Shown here one piece after another: positions 20,283-27,977 of a DNA stretch of 43,794 nt (positions are counted from its first letter, which is position 1; the number at the start of each line of letters is the position of its first letter). The position numbers and the translations under genes were made by a program. The notes under the pieces were generated by a model. The model ran no database searches. It saw only the letters and a list, made by a program, of their open reading frames with translations, and had not been told where the DNA came from. The DNA is from a virus: IMG/VR virus record IMGVR_UViG_3300050821_010541, positions 1 to 43,794 of that record; one strand, 5' to 3'.

Positions 20283-20801
20283 ATGAGGGTCCGCGAACAC
20301 GTGGCGCAAATGTTTATGCGTCAGATAGCTGCGCAATTTGACACCGTTCCCCCCGAGACTCTCACTTGTCCGCGCTGCGGGTTCGTCACGCATAACCCGA
20401 ACGATGTGCAACAGCAATACTGTGGCTTCTGCCGCTTGTTCTTGCAAGACAGCGCCGCAGTGCTGATGTCGTGCATAAGCCCGGCAAACCAGGAACTCCG
20501 GGCACGGCTGAACGTGGAAGCCGATTGCCTCTATGCCCGCTCTCTCCCGGATGGCCGGGCGCTCGCCGTTTTCCCGGTGACCGGCGGCGAAGCCGTTCTC
20601 CGCATCTGTTACGACGGCGATCCGGGGGCGCCTAAGGAAAGCGTCGCCTGGATGTACGAGAATCGCTCGTTTGCGGTGAACGCCGCCGCCACTTGGGACC
20701 CGCAAAAAGAGCGTGAGCCGTATGGCTGGCACTGGAGCAACTCCGGCCGCTGGCGTCCGCATGGCGATCCGCACCACGAATACACGCCGTCTGTCTGGTA
20801 A
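20283..20801 (+). CDS. Zinc-ribbon protein with a C-terminal unknown domain
   Basis: 172 aa from ATG 20283, immediately after palindrome copy 18. It contains LTCPRCGFVTHNPNDVQQQY and CGFCRLF, a CxxC-x(n)-CxxC ribbon typical of small actinophage and acidobacterial proteins. A beta-rich domain (SLPDGRALAVFPVTGGEAVL) and a histidine/tryptophan-rich end follow. The frame continues 39 codons upstream from a TTG at 20166 and would add a membrane segment (FSLAIACGAFVFAGAWF). That extension might be a separate tiny gene or a real anchor; see findings. Confidence 0.68.
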   Translation: MRVREHVAQMFMRQIAAQFDTVPPETLTCPRCGFVTHNPNDVQQQYCGFCRLFLQDSAAVLMSCISPANQELRARLNVEADCLYARSLPDGRALAVFPVTGGEAVLRICYDGDPGAPKESVAWMYENRSFAVNAAATWDPQKEREPYGWHWSNSGRWRPHGDPHHEYTPSVW

Positions 20802-20808
20802 TTGCGGG

Positions 20809-20853
20809 CTGATTTTATTAGGAAACGCTTTGCATTTCTGCTTATAAAATCAG
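20809..20853 (-). terminator. Inverted repeat closing the tail operon
   Basis: CTGATTTTAT (20809-20818) and ATAAAATCAG (20844-20853) are perfect 10-bp arms with a 25-nt spacer, beginning one base after the stop of the last tail-operon gene. There is no T run beyond the stem, but the arm itself is T-rich. Terminator function is likely but unproven. Confidence 0.5.
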
Positions 20854-20937
20854 TTACCACCAGCCGCGCCAGGCCGCGAACACGGCGAACGCGAGCAAGA
20901 ACCAACCCAGTTTGAGAGCGCGGTCGAACCAGTTCAT
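20854..20937 (-). CDS. 27-aa membrane protein, last gene of the tail operon
   Basis: The ATG at 20935-20937 overlaps the tail-fibre TGA (ATGA). The product starts MNWFDRALKLGW and continues with a hydrophobic stretch FLLAFAVFAAW, ending in tryptophans. One transmembrane helix with a basic N-terminus. Translational coupling and position just before the inverted repeat argue that it is real. A lysis-related or chaperone role can be imagined but not supported. Confidence 0.5.
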   Translation of the reverse strand: MNWFDRALKLGWFLLAFAVFAAWRGWW

Positions 20938-23900
20938 AACGCTTCGAGCAGGATGTTTAAGGCGTATTTCATCGCGCCCGACGTGCCACTGGCGTAACCG
21001 GTGGTTGCGTACTTAATCGCGGTGCTAGCTGAAGCGTTGATCACCACGACGCCGGAACGCGCCATCGTAGTTGTGTTGGTCGCTCCCGTGCTCGCGCCAG
21101 GGACCGCCGTTGCACTGGCGGCCGGAGTCACGTAGATCGTGGTGGCCGCGCTAGTGTTCGGGTCAGTGTACGTCACTTGCACCTGGGGAAGAGTGGAGCT
21201 CGCCGCATCCGCAGTAGTCAGGACAATGTAGGCGCTGATACGGTACAAGAACCCTGGAGAAGCCGTGGTGGTGTAAAACGTCGTGGCCGCAATATTGGCG
21301 TTCTGGGCGGTAAGCGAGACCGAGGCCAGCTCGGACGGTACGCCGCCCTGCACGGTCGTGTTGCCGAGATAGGAACTGATGTTATTGAGAATCGTCACGG
21401 TGCCGGATGCGAGGGCAACCGTGCTGCAATTGAGCGAAACAGTGGCAGCGTTGATGTTAATCGTGCCGTGGTTATTCGCTGAAGTCCCGCCCGTCGCGCT
21501 GATGATCGAGTCGTGATCCGCTCCCAGGCCGCCAGAACGGAACAAGATATCCGGCGTGCCGGCGGCGGCGCTGTTGCCCAGGTAGATGCCGGCTCCGGTT
21601 GCCGAAAAGAAATTCGCCGCGGCGCTGAAGGTCGCCGTGCCCGCAATGGTCGTAGGACCGTTGAAGACGTTCAGATCACTCGTGCCCACTTGATAGATGC
21701 CATAGGCGTTTGTCGTGTGACCCGCGCTGGTCAATGTATTGATGTACAGACCATAAATGTTGCTCACAGCGGAGGACGTATTGTAGACGGGGGTTTCAGC
21801 GCGGAAGTTAAAGGCGTTGGTGGTTGCCGATGAAGCCACAAACGTCATCTGACTAAAGAAGTTGGTGAAGACCGGGGTCGCTGTGCCGTTGATGGTGGGC
21901 CCCCCGTATATGTTGAAGAAATTACCTGCGCCAGTCCAAGCCGGACTAAACTGCGCCGCCGCCGCGCCGGAAGCGTTGGCGAACCCGGCTTGCAACTTCA
22001 TCCCGCCTGAACCGAGGCTCAAAGTGCCCGTGAGGTCGTCAATCAGATTCGGTTTGTACGACGTGGCGACGGAGCCGATCTCCAATTGCGGATTCGAGAA
22101 GACAAGCGGCTGGCCGCTAGTGACGGTGACAGTGTTCGTGTCACACAAAGCGACGATCCGGGTCACTCCAACGGGAACGGTGAACGAATTCGAGACGCGA
22201 CCTTTCGTTCCGTTTGTTATGCCAATGCTCAAATACGAAGTGGTAATCGAGGTGTTGAACAACACCCAGGTAGGCTGAGACCCTCCAGAGCAATTGGTGG
22301 CATCGATATAGGCGGAGAATGTGTAAGTCACTCCAGGCGTGACCGGAATCGCCACCGAGATGCTGTTGCTAAACGCAGAGGCGGAGCCGGTACCGGTATA
22401 TACGACGGCGTTGCCGCCGTCCCCGCCAACGCCAATGGTGAACGCCATTCCAGCGCCGGGCGTTGTCCAGTAAGCCGTCCCCAATTTGAAGTCGGAGTCG
22501 GGAATGAGGTTTTTGTTGATGGAACTGAGTGGCTGTCCACCCAGATTTGACAAAGCGGTGGCAGCAGTGGAAGCGCCCGTTCCTCCGCGCGCAATCGAAA
22601 GCGTGCCGGTGAATCCGAGCGTGAGGACCTGCGCGGAGATCGAGCCGGTAATGTTCGTGTCGTTGGTGATGGACTGAACAACGTTGGCATTGAGCCTGGC
22701 GGCGGCGAGCGTGCCCGTCCATCCAAGAGTCAGGGTATTGGAGGTGATGGAGCCGGTCACGTTCGTGTCGTTAGTTACTGCATCAACCACGCTGGCCGGC
22801 AAATCGCCGGTGGCTATCGTGCCCCACGCTGGAGCGGCCGACACGGAGCCGGTTCCAGTCTGAGTGAGAAATTTCTTGGTCGAGGTGATATTCCCGGCCA
22901 GCCGGGACGCCGTGTTCGCCGCAGACTCATACTCGATGTCGCCCAGGGTTGTCATCGGCGACAAAGCATTATAGGCAGCGGCCGCGCTGCTCTGACCCGT
23001 CCCGCCGCGTGCAAGCGAAAGCTGTCCGCTCCAGGCGAGTGTGAGGACCTGTGCGGCAATCGAGCCGGTCACATTCGTGTCGTTAGTGATCGATTGAACG
23101 ACGTTGGGGTTGAGCCGTCCCGCAGCCAGGGTCCCGGTCCAGCCAAGCGTCAGCGCCGCGCCCGCTACGGAGCCAGTGACATTGGTGTCATTGGTAACGG
23201 TGAGAGCCGGTTGCTTGTTATTGAAAGTGTTCCAGTCAGTTGAAGAGAGATAGCCACTGACCGAAGTCGTGGCCTGCTTGACTTGGATGGTTGTCGCTGC
23301 GAGAAGAGCCGCCGATCCGCCGGTAATCGTGAGGACAGAGCTGGTGGCTTCGGTGAGCGCCGCCGGCGTCGCGGTCGCAGCCGCCGTCAGTCCGAGCGCG
23401 GTCCTCGTTCCCGGCTGATCACTGAAAACCGGGGCCACCGAGAACGTGACGGCAGCAGAAAAAGTGGTCGCTCCAGCAAACAGGTTCAGATCGCTCGCAC
23501 CCGCCTGATACACGCCATAGGCCGCCCCAACGCCAGTTACTTTTTGCGCAGCCAGATAGAGGGCGTAGGCGGTGCTAATGGATGAACCAGCACCCAAGGT
23601 CGGGGAGTTGAATAGCACTCCGTACGCATTGGTCACGGCCGCGGATGCCGCCAACGTGACGGCCGCATTAAGTAGATAGTGATTTGCCAGACTGCCCGAA
23701 GCTGTACTGGCAAGGGTGAATTGAGCACCAGCGCTTGTGAGCGTGCCGAGTATGAGTTGAGTGCCCGTGAAAGTGTTGTTTGCGCTCAATGTCGGCAAAC
23801 CTGCGGCTAGGAAAGAGGTTGCGCCCGTGCCGCCGTTAGCGATGGAGAGTGGCAGAGTGAGCGCCGCTTGCTTCCCGTTAAAGGTGTTCCAGTCAGTCGA

Positions 23901-24686
23901 AGAGAGATAGCCTGACTGCGATCCGCTCGCCTGCTTGACTTGAATGGTTGTCGCTGCGAGTAAGGCAGCGCTGCCGCCCGTGATGGTGAGAACCGCGCTA
24001 GTGGCTTCCGTCAACGCTGAGGGTGTGGCGATCGCCGCTGCTGTGAGGCCGAGATTGGTTCGGGCGATGCTCGCCGTCGCTACGTCCGAAAGATTGTTGG
24101 CCGGATTGAGTGGGACGAATCCGAGGGCGGACTGTTTGCCGTTGAAGGTGTTCCAGTCGGCCGAGGCGAGATAACCTCCCTGCGATCCGCTTGCCTGTTT
24201 GACCTGGATCGAGGTGGCATTCAGGACGGCGGTGGATCCGCCGGTGATGGTGAGGACGGAACTGGTTGCTTCAGTGAGCGCGGAGGCTGTTGCCACCGCT
24301 GCCGAACCCAAGCCCAAATTCGCGCGAGAGGTTACAGCGCTTGCTACGTCAGAAAGATTGTTTGCCGCCTGCAGGCCTGTCGAGGCCGCGCCAGCCGTCA
24401 CATCCGCTTCCAACTGAACGAGGGCGCCGGCAGTCAAGATATGAGTGACCAGAACACCACTCGCATGAGTGGCCGCCGTGGTGCCTTCGACCGTCGAAGC
24501 GGTGAAGCTGTTCGAGCCATTCACGGCGCTGACGAGCAGAATTTCCTCTTCGATCAGCAGCCGGAAATTTGGGCTGGTCGGCAAGCCCACGGAAGACGCC
24601 AGAGTGAAGGTTACCGGCCGGGTCGCAGACGTGATCCCACTGCCAGCGAGGGTGGTGCCGGGATGGTTGGCAAATTGTTCGGCCAT
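20934..24686 (-). CDS. Tail fibre / receptor-binding protein with modular repeats
   Basis: 1250 aa. The N-terminal segment is followed by at least three copies of a ~55-aa module (ALTEATSxVLTITGGS, TIQVKQA, GYLSS-DWNTFN-KQ) and several copies of a second module (SITNDTNVTGSI, LTLxWxGTL, LARGGTG). Both are beta-prism-like fibre repeats common in environmental phage tail fibres. A carbohydrate-binding-type segment (about 740-860, VAIPVTPGVTYTFSAYID) and a glycine/serine/alanine-rich C-terminus follow. The gene is last but one of the tail operon. Confidence 0.85.
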   Translation of the reverse strand: MAEQFANHPGTTLAGSGITSATRPVTFTLASSVGLPTSPNFRLLIEEEILLVSAVNGSNSFTASTVEGTTAATHASGVLVTHILTAGALVQLEADVTAGAASTGLQAANNLSDVASAVTSRANLGLGSAAVATASALTEATSSVLTITGGSTAVLNATSIQVKQASGSQGGYLASADWNTFNGKQSALGFVPLNPANNLSDVATASIARTNLGLTAAAIATPSALTEATSAVLTITGGSAALLAATTIQVKQASGSQSGYLSSTDWNTFNGKQAALTLPLSIANGGTGATSFLAAGLPTLSANNTFTGTQLILGTLTSAGAQFTLASTASGSLANHYLLNAAVTLAASAAVTNAYGVLFNSPTLGAGSSISTAYALYLAAQKVTGVGAAYGVYQAGASDLNLFAGATTFSAAVTFSVAPVFSDQPGTRTALGLTAAATATPAALTEATSSVLTITGGSAALLAATTIQVKQATTSVSGYLSSTDWNTFNNKQPALTVTNDTNVTGSVAGAALTLGWTGTLAAGRLNPNVVQSITNDTNVTGSIAAQVLTLAWSGQLSLARGGTGQSSAAAAYNALSPMTTLGDIEYESAANTASRLAGNITSTKKFLTQTGTGSVSAAPAWGTIATGDLPASVVDAVTNDTNVTGSITSNTLTLGWTGTLAAARLNANVVQSITNDTNITGSISAQVLTLGFTGTLSIARGGTGASTAATALSNLGGQPLSSINKNLIPDSDFKLGTAYWTTPGAGMAFTIGVGGDGGNAVVYTGTGSASAFSNSISVAIPVTPGVTYTFSAYIDATNCSGGSQPTWVLFNTSITTSYLSIGITNGTKGRVSNSFTVPVGVTRIVALCDTNTVTVTSGQPLVFSNPQLEIGSVATSYKPNLIDDLTGTLSLGSGGMKLQAGFANASGAAAAQFSPAWTGAGNFFNIYGGPTINGTATPVFTNFFSQMTFVASSATTNAFNFRAETPVYNTSSAVSNIYGLYINTLTSAGHTTNAYGIYQVGTSDLNVFNGPTTIAGTATFSAAANFFSATGAGIYLGNSAAAGTPDILFRSGGLGADHDSIISATGGTSANNHGTININAATVSLNCSTVALASGTVTILNNISSYLGNTTVQGGVPSELASVSLTAQNANIAATTFYTTTASPGFLYRISAYIVLTTADAASSTLPQVQVTYTDPNTSAATTIYVTPAASATAVPGASTGATNTTTMARSGVVVINASASTAIKYATTGYASGTSGAMKYALNILLEAL

Positions 24687-24689
24687 AGG

Positions 24690-25799
24690 CTATGCGGACA
24701 ACTTCACGCCGAATTCGGCGCTGGTGAGGCTCGCGGTAGTCCAGGCCGCGCCGGAGGGATCCGTTTCAAAGATGGACATAAAATCGCCGTAGTTGGTGGA
24801 CAGCGTTTGCGGCGCGGATAACTCATCAGTCGAAGAAAGGCGCGCCAGAGCTTCGACGGAGCGGCCGCCCGCGTCGCTTTTCCGGGCCCACAAATTCACC
24901 TGCACCCCAAACACTTGAGAGGACGTCGGTGGCGTGGGGTAGCCGTAGCTGTCCATGTCGCCCGGCGTCGAAGAACTGACATAGGAGGTATCGCCTGGCG
25001 GAGAAGGCGAATCCACTTCGCTGAAATGCGTACCTGCGGTAAGCGGCGTCCAGTCCTGATGGAAGCCATCGCTCGCCGGCAACTGCGCCACGACCCGCAC
25101 GTCGCCGAGATAGCTGGTGTTATGCGTGCCGGTGTCGTCCACCACCACGAAATCGGAGTAATCGTTGCCACTTACCAGGGAGGGCGCAATGGTATGCAGC
25201 GCCGGCCAAAAGCTCCCAGGAGCGGCGGGACCTGGAACGGCCGTGAGCGCCAGACACACGACGCCATTCACCCGGACCTCGACAGAAATCTGATTGCCGT
25301 GGGCGGGATCGACAAAGGTCTTGACTTCAAAGTAATACCAGAGCGCCGGATTGAGGGGCACGCTCTGATAGCTGAAGGGCGGGGAGGTCCACGTCGCGGG
25401 GTTTTGCCAAAGGCCGCTCGTCTCATAGAAGCCAGTCACCGAAATCGTGAGACTCCCGGCCGGCGTCGTTTGCAGCGTCCAGCCGGTGATGCCCCACTCG
25501 ACGTAGTAGCGCGAGTCGATTGAAGAGTCAGTGGTAAACGGCGAACCGTACACGTTCGCCCCGATGAGAACCTGCGAGGCGGCCCCGAGCGAAGCCCAGC
25601 CAGTGATCCAAACCGTTTGTGGTGTGGTGAAGTTCAAGAGCCGCCACACGCTGCTATTGGATATCCTGCAATACGGCCCGTTATTGCGGCCGCCTGACCC
25701 GAAGACACTGGCGATGAAGGAGCCGCCGGTGCTGCCCCATTTCAGTCCGAGCGAAGTTGCATCGCTGTAGTGGCCGAACGAATCGACGAATCTGATCAT
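24690..25799 (-). CDS. Lectin-like tail protein (receptor binding candidate)
   Basis: 369 aa, ATGA overlap with the gene upstream. Beta-rich sequence rich in W, Y, S and T with a concanavalin-like jelly-roll flavour (ALWYYFEVKTFVDPAHGNQI, VEVRVNGVVCLAL), a pattern frequent in phage proteins that bind surface sugars. C-terminal half contains FGVQVNLWARKSDAG and EFGVKLSA. Placed between small fibre genes and the large fibre, it probably contributes to host recognition. No catalytic residues recognised. Confidence 0.68.
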   Translation of the reverse strand: MIRFVDSFGHYSDATSLGLKWGSTGGSFIASVFGSGGRNNGPYCRISNSSVWRLLNFTTPQTVWITGWASLGAASQVLIGANVYGSPFTTDSSIDSRYYVEWGITGWTLQTTPAGSLTISVTGFYETSGLWQNPATWTSPPFSYQSVPLNPALWYYFEVKTFVDPAHGNQISVEVRVNGVVCLALTAVPGPAAPGSFWPALHTIAPSLVSGNDYSDFVVVDDTGTHNTSYLGDVRVVAQLPASDGFHQDWTPLTAGTHFSEVDSPSPPGDTSYVSSSTPGDMDSYGYPTPPTSSQVFGVQVNLWARKSDAGGRSVEALARLSSTDELSAPQTLSTNYGDFMSIFETDPSGAAWTTASLTSAEFGVKLSA

Positions 25800-26092
25800 G
25801 TTTTCACTCCCTCGGGCTTGAGCGAATAGGGCCTAACGGAACCTTCGCTGAGTTCGGCGCACTTTGTAAATTTTTGCTCGAAGACGGCTTTCGGATTTAG
25901 GTAGGTGTAACCACCTGGTTGCACGACCACGTAATCGCCTTCGGACGGAGTGAAACGAGCGAGCATGCCCTTGGTCGCCAGGAAAAGCTCCCCGGTCTGG
26001 AGGTGCAAGGTCATGGTGCCATCGGGCGAAACGGGGCTCACTTCGATGATGATGTGAGCGTCGACGACAAAAGGATTAGCGCGCCATTTCAT
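25796..26092 (-). CDS. Small tail-operon protein
   Basis: 98 aa starting MKWRANPFVVDAHIII. Start and stop both overlap neighbours as ATGA. A beta-barrel-like centre (FTPSEGDYVVVQPGGYTYL) and a C-terminus with PYSLKPEGVKT. Small accessory proteins of this kind lie between fibre genes; the function is unknown. Confidence 0.65.
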   Translation of the reverse strand: MKWRANPFVVDAHIIIEVSPVSPDGTMTLHLQTGELFLATKGMLARFTPSEGDYVVVQPGGYTYLNPKAVFEQKFTKCAELSEGSVRPYSLKPEGVKT

Positions 26093-26487
26093 GGATTGGT
26101 CACCGTGATCGTGACGACGAGCTGCCAGGACTGCGAACTGAGTTTGGTGCCGACGCTCTGCAGGAAGCGGTTGAGCATCGTGCCCGAGCCCGCCGTGCCG
26201 GGAGACGAGGGCGCATTGAACAGGCCGATTTCCTGCCAGGCGAAATTGGCGACTGTCAGGCCGAAGGTGGCTTGGAAGACGAGCGTCGTTCCGCTCGCTG
26301 TGGGGAAGCCCGTGTCCATCGGCTGAAAGTAAGTGTTTGAAGAGGCCTGCAGCCCGGTTTGTGTTTTGGCGAAAGCGGCGGTCGAATCGCCTACGCCGAT
26401 ATTGGCGTTGGCGTTGTTATAGGGCGTGTAAGTGGCGCCCACGGCGGCCGCCGCAAGCAACGTCGTTCCAGCATTCGTCAGTGACAT
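26089..26487 (-). CDS. Phage minor tail / fibre-tip protein
   Basis: 132 aa. Alanine/threonine-rich beta protein: MSLTNAGTTLLAAAAVG, then NIGVGDSTAAFAKTQTGLQA, then FQATFGLTVANFAWQEIGLF. The IGVGDS...L...FW-EIGLFN pattern is typical of small tail-fibre or baseplate-wedge accessory domains. Coupled by ATGA to 25796-26092. Role in fibre assembly is inferred. Confidence 0.68.
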   Translation of the reverse strand: MSLTNAGTTLLAAAAVGATYTPYNNANANIGVGDSTAAFAKTQTGLQASSNTYFQPMDTGFPTASGTTLVFQATFGLTVANFAWQEIGLFNAPSSPGTAGSGTMLNRFLQSVGTKLSSQSWQLVVTITVTNP

Positions 26488-26490
26488 GAA

Positions 26491-26691
26491 TTAATCGGTC
26501 TCCTCGGCGAGCGGTATTTGTTCCGTTTGTCCATCCGGCAGCTCGCGCACCATGAAGGAGTCGCCACTCTGGTAATGCAGCTTTTCGATAAGGGCGCCTT
26601 CAGCGTTGTACTTGCTCAGGTGAAAGGCTTCTGTGATGGCGAGAGGCTCTTGCGTCGGCGGCGGAGTACTCTCCTCCGGGAGCGGAGGCAT
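26491..26691 (-). CDS. Small proline-rich tail-operon protein
   Basis: 66 aa starting MPPLPEESTPPPTQEPL. After the proline-rich start, a short alpha/beta region (FHLSKYNAEGALIEKLHYQS) and an acidic end. It lies between the repeat protein and the minor tail protein with short spacers. Function unknown. Confidence 0.6.
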   Translation of the reverse strand: MPPLPEESTPPPTQEPLAITEAFHLSKYNAEGALIEKLHYQSGDSFMVRELPDGQTEQIPLAEETD

Positions 26692-26705
26692 TGCTAGCTC
26701 CCAGG

Positions 26706-27497
26706 TTAATAGACGAACGAGGTGATGTTGTCGGGCACGGAGCCGCTGACGTAGGCGGTACCGCCGCCGCGTTTGAGAATGAGTTCGATTGCCAACTGAT
26801 CGATCAACGCGCTGGGCAGCGTTGTGTAAATGCTTTCACGCGCGAGCTGGTCGACGCGGGCGGCGGGACTGAGCGGAGCGAGGACCGTTTCGATAGCGGC
26901 TTGATCGAGCCGGGCGCTCGGGATGACGGCAAAGACTAACTCGGCCGCTGCCTGATCGACGAGGACAGGCCCGGGAGCCGTGACCACGGATTGATTGGCA
27001 ATTTCGCTGAGCGCGATCGCGAGCGTATCCGCAACCGAAATGGAGACGGGAGCGTTAGCTCCTTCGCCGAGACCCACCTGCAGCTCAGTCGAAAGGTAGG
27101 CGGCATCGGGCGAACCCAGGCGAATGAAAGAAAGCTTGCTGCGCAGCCACCCCAAACGTGCGGTGAAAAACACCAACGGCTGAGGGTTGGCGCCATCTTC
27201 GACCAGGCCAACGGAAAGAGTATCGGTCGCGTGCGTGTTGACCAGGACCGAAAGGCTTTCGACGAGTGCGATCGCCAGGGTGTCGGTGACTTGCGGACTG
27301 GTGATGATGTCCGCGGTTTCAGAAAGGGAAAGCGCGACGGTATCGGCCGCCCCTGTGGTGACCGCAAGGGTTGTACTCTCCGAGACAGCCAGCGCCAGGT
27401 CATCGTCGACAAAAGCGTCGTCTGGGTTACCAAGGCGTATCGCGCCAAGCTCGCTTTGCGGAGAGCCCAGGCGAGCGGTAAAAAAGACCCAACTCAT
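26706..27497 (-). CDS. Repeat-containing structural protein
   Basis: 263 aa with three kinds of internal repetition: FFTARLGxxxSxLxxIRLGxPDxAx occurs twice (start and about residue 110). A unit DTLAIALVES.. occurs four or more times, and ARLDQAAIETV-like units recur near the end. The alternating hydrophobic pattern suggests a beta-solenoid or fibre element. The RLGSP motif also occurs in other phage tail proteins. Position between hub and fibre genes fits a baseplate-fibre connector. Confidence 0.62.
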   Translation of the reverse strand: MSWVFFTARLGSPQSELGAIRLGNPDDAFVDDDLALAVSESTTLAVTTGAADTVALSLSETADIITSPQVTDTLAIALVESLSVLVNTHATDTLSVGLVEDGANPQPLVFFTARLGWLRSKLSFIRLGSPDAAYLSTELQVGLGEGANAPVSISVADTLAIALSEIANQSVVTAPGPVLVDQAAAELVFAVIPSARLDQAAIETVLAPLSPAARVDQLARESIYTTLPSALIDQLAIELILKRGGGTAYVSGSVPDNITSFVY

Positions 27498-27506
27498 TCA
27501 GCCTGC

Positions 27507-27977
27507 CTAAATCTGCACCACCGCTTGCACGGTGACATCCTGCCCGGGGGAAGGAGATCCTACTTGCGTCACATTCAGCGTGAGCAGCGCACCGATGGTC
27601 AAAGGAATCCCGGCGAAGGAGCTGGTGGATCCAGTCAAAGACCCGGCGGGCAAGTGAAGTTTGGCGCCACTAAGCAGACTGGCGCCGTTTTGCAGCAGAT
27701 CGACAATCAGATCCGCGCCGGTGGGCGCCGTCTTCGCGCAGATAGTACAAGCGATCAGCGTGCCGGGGAACTGAACCAGGTAATGCGGCGTGACATCGGT
27801 ACCGGTCACCGCGGGCACACCGATGGCGACGCCCCAGGTGATCGGATAAGTCGAGCGCGGAATGTTCGCCGAGACATTGCGCGGCGTCGAAGCATCCCCT
27901 TGCCATTGCACGTTCTGGAACCCGCTGGGAGCTGCAGGCGTGGCGTTGTTAAGGTTGATGTCCTTCGGTATCGCCAT
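27507..27977 (-). CDS. Minor structural protein
   Basis: 156 aa starting MAIPKDINLNNATPAAPSGF. It starts directly after the tail-tip gene stop (TAAATG). Beta-sandwich-like composition with repeated hydrophobic strands (YLVQFPGTLIACTICA, LIVDLLQNGASLL). Comparable small proteins follow tail-tip genes in siphoviruses. No enzyme motif. Confidence 0.65.
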   Translation of the reverse strand: MAIPKDINLNNATPAAPSGFQNVQWQGDASTPRNVSANIPRSTYPITWGVAIGVPAVTGTDVTPHYLVQFPGTLIACTICAKTAPTGADLIVDLLQNGASLLSGAKLHLPAGSLTGSTSSFAGIPLTIGALLTLNVTQVGSPSPGQDVTVQAVVQI

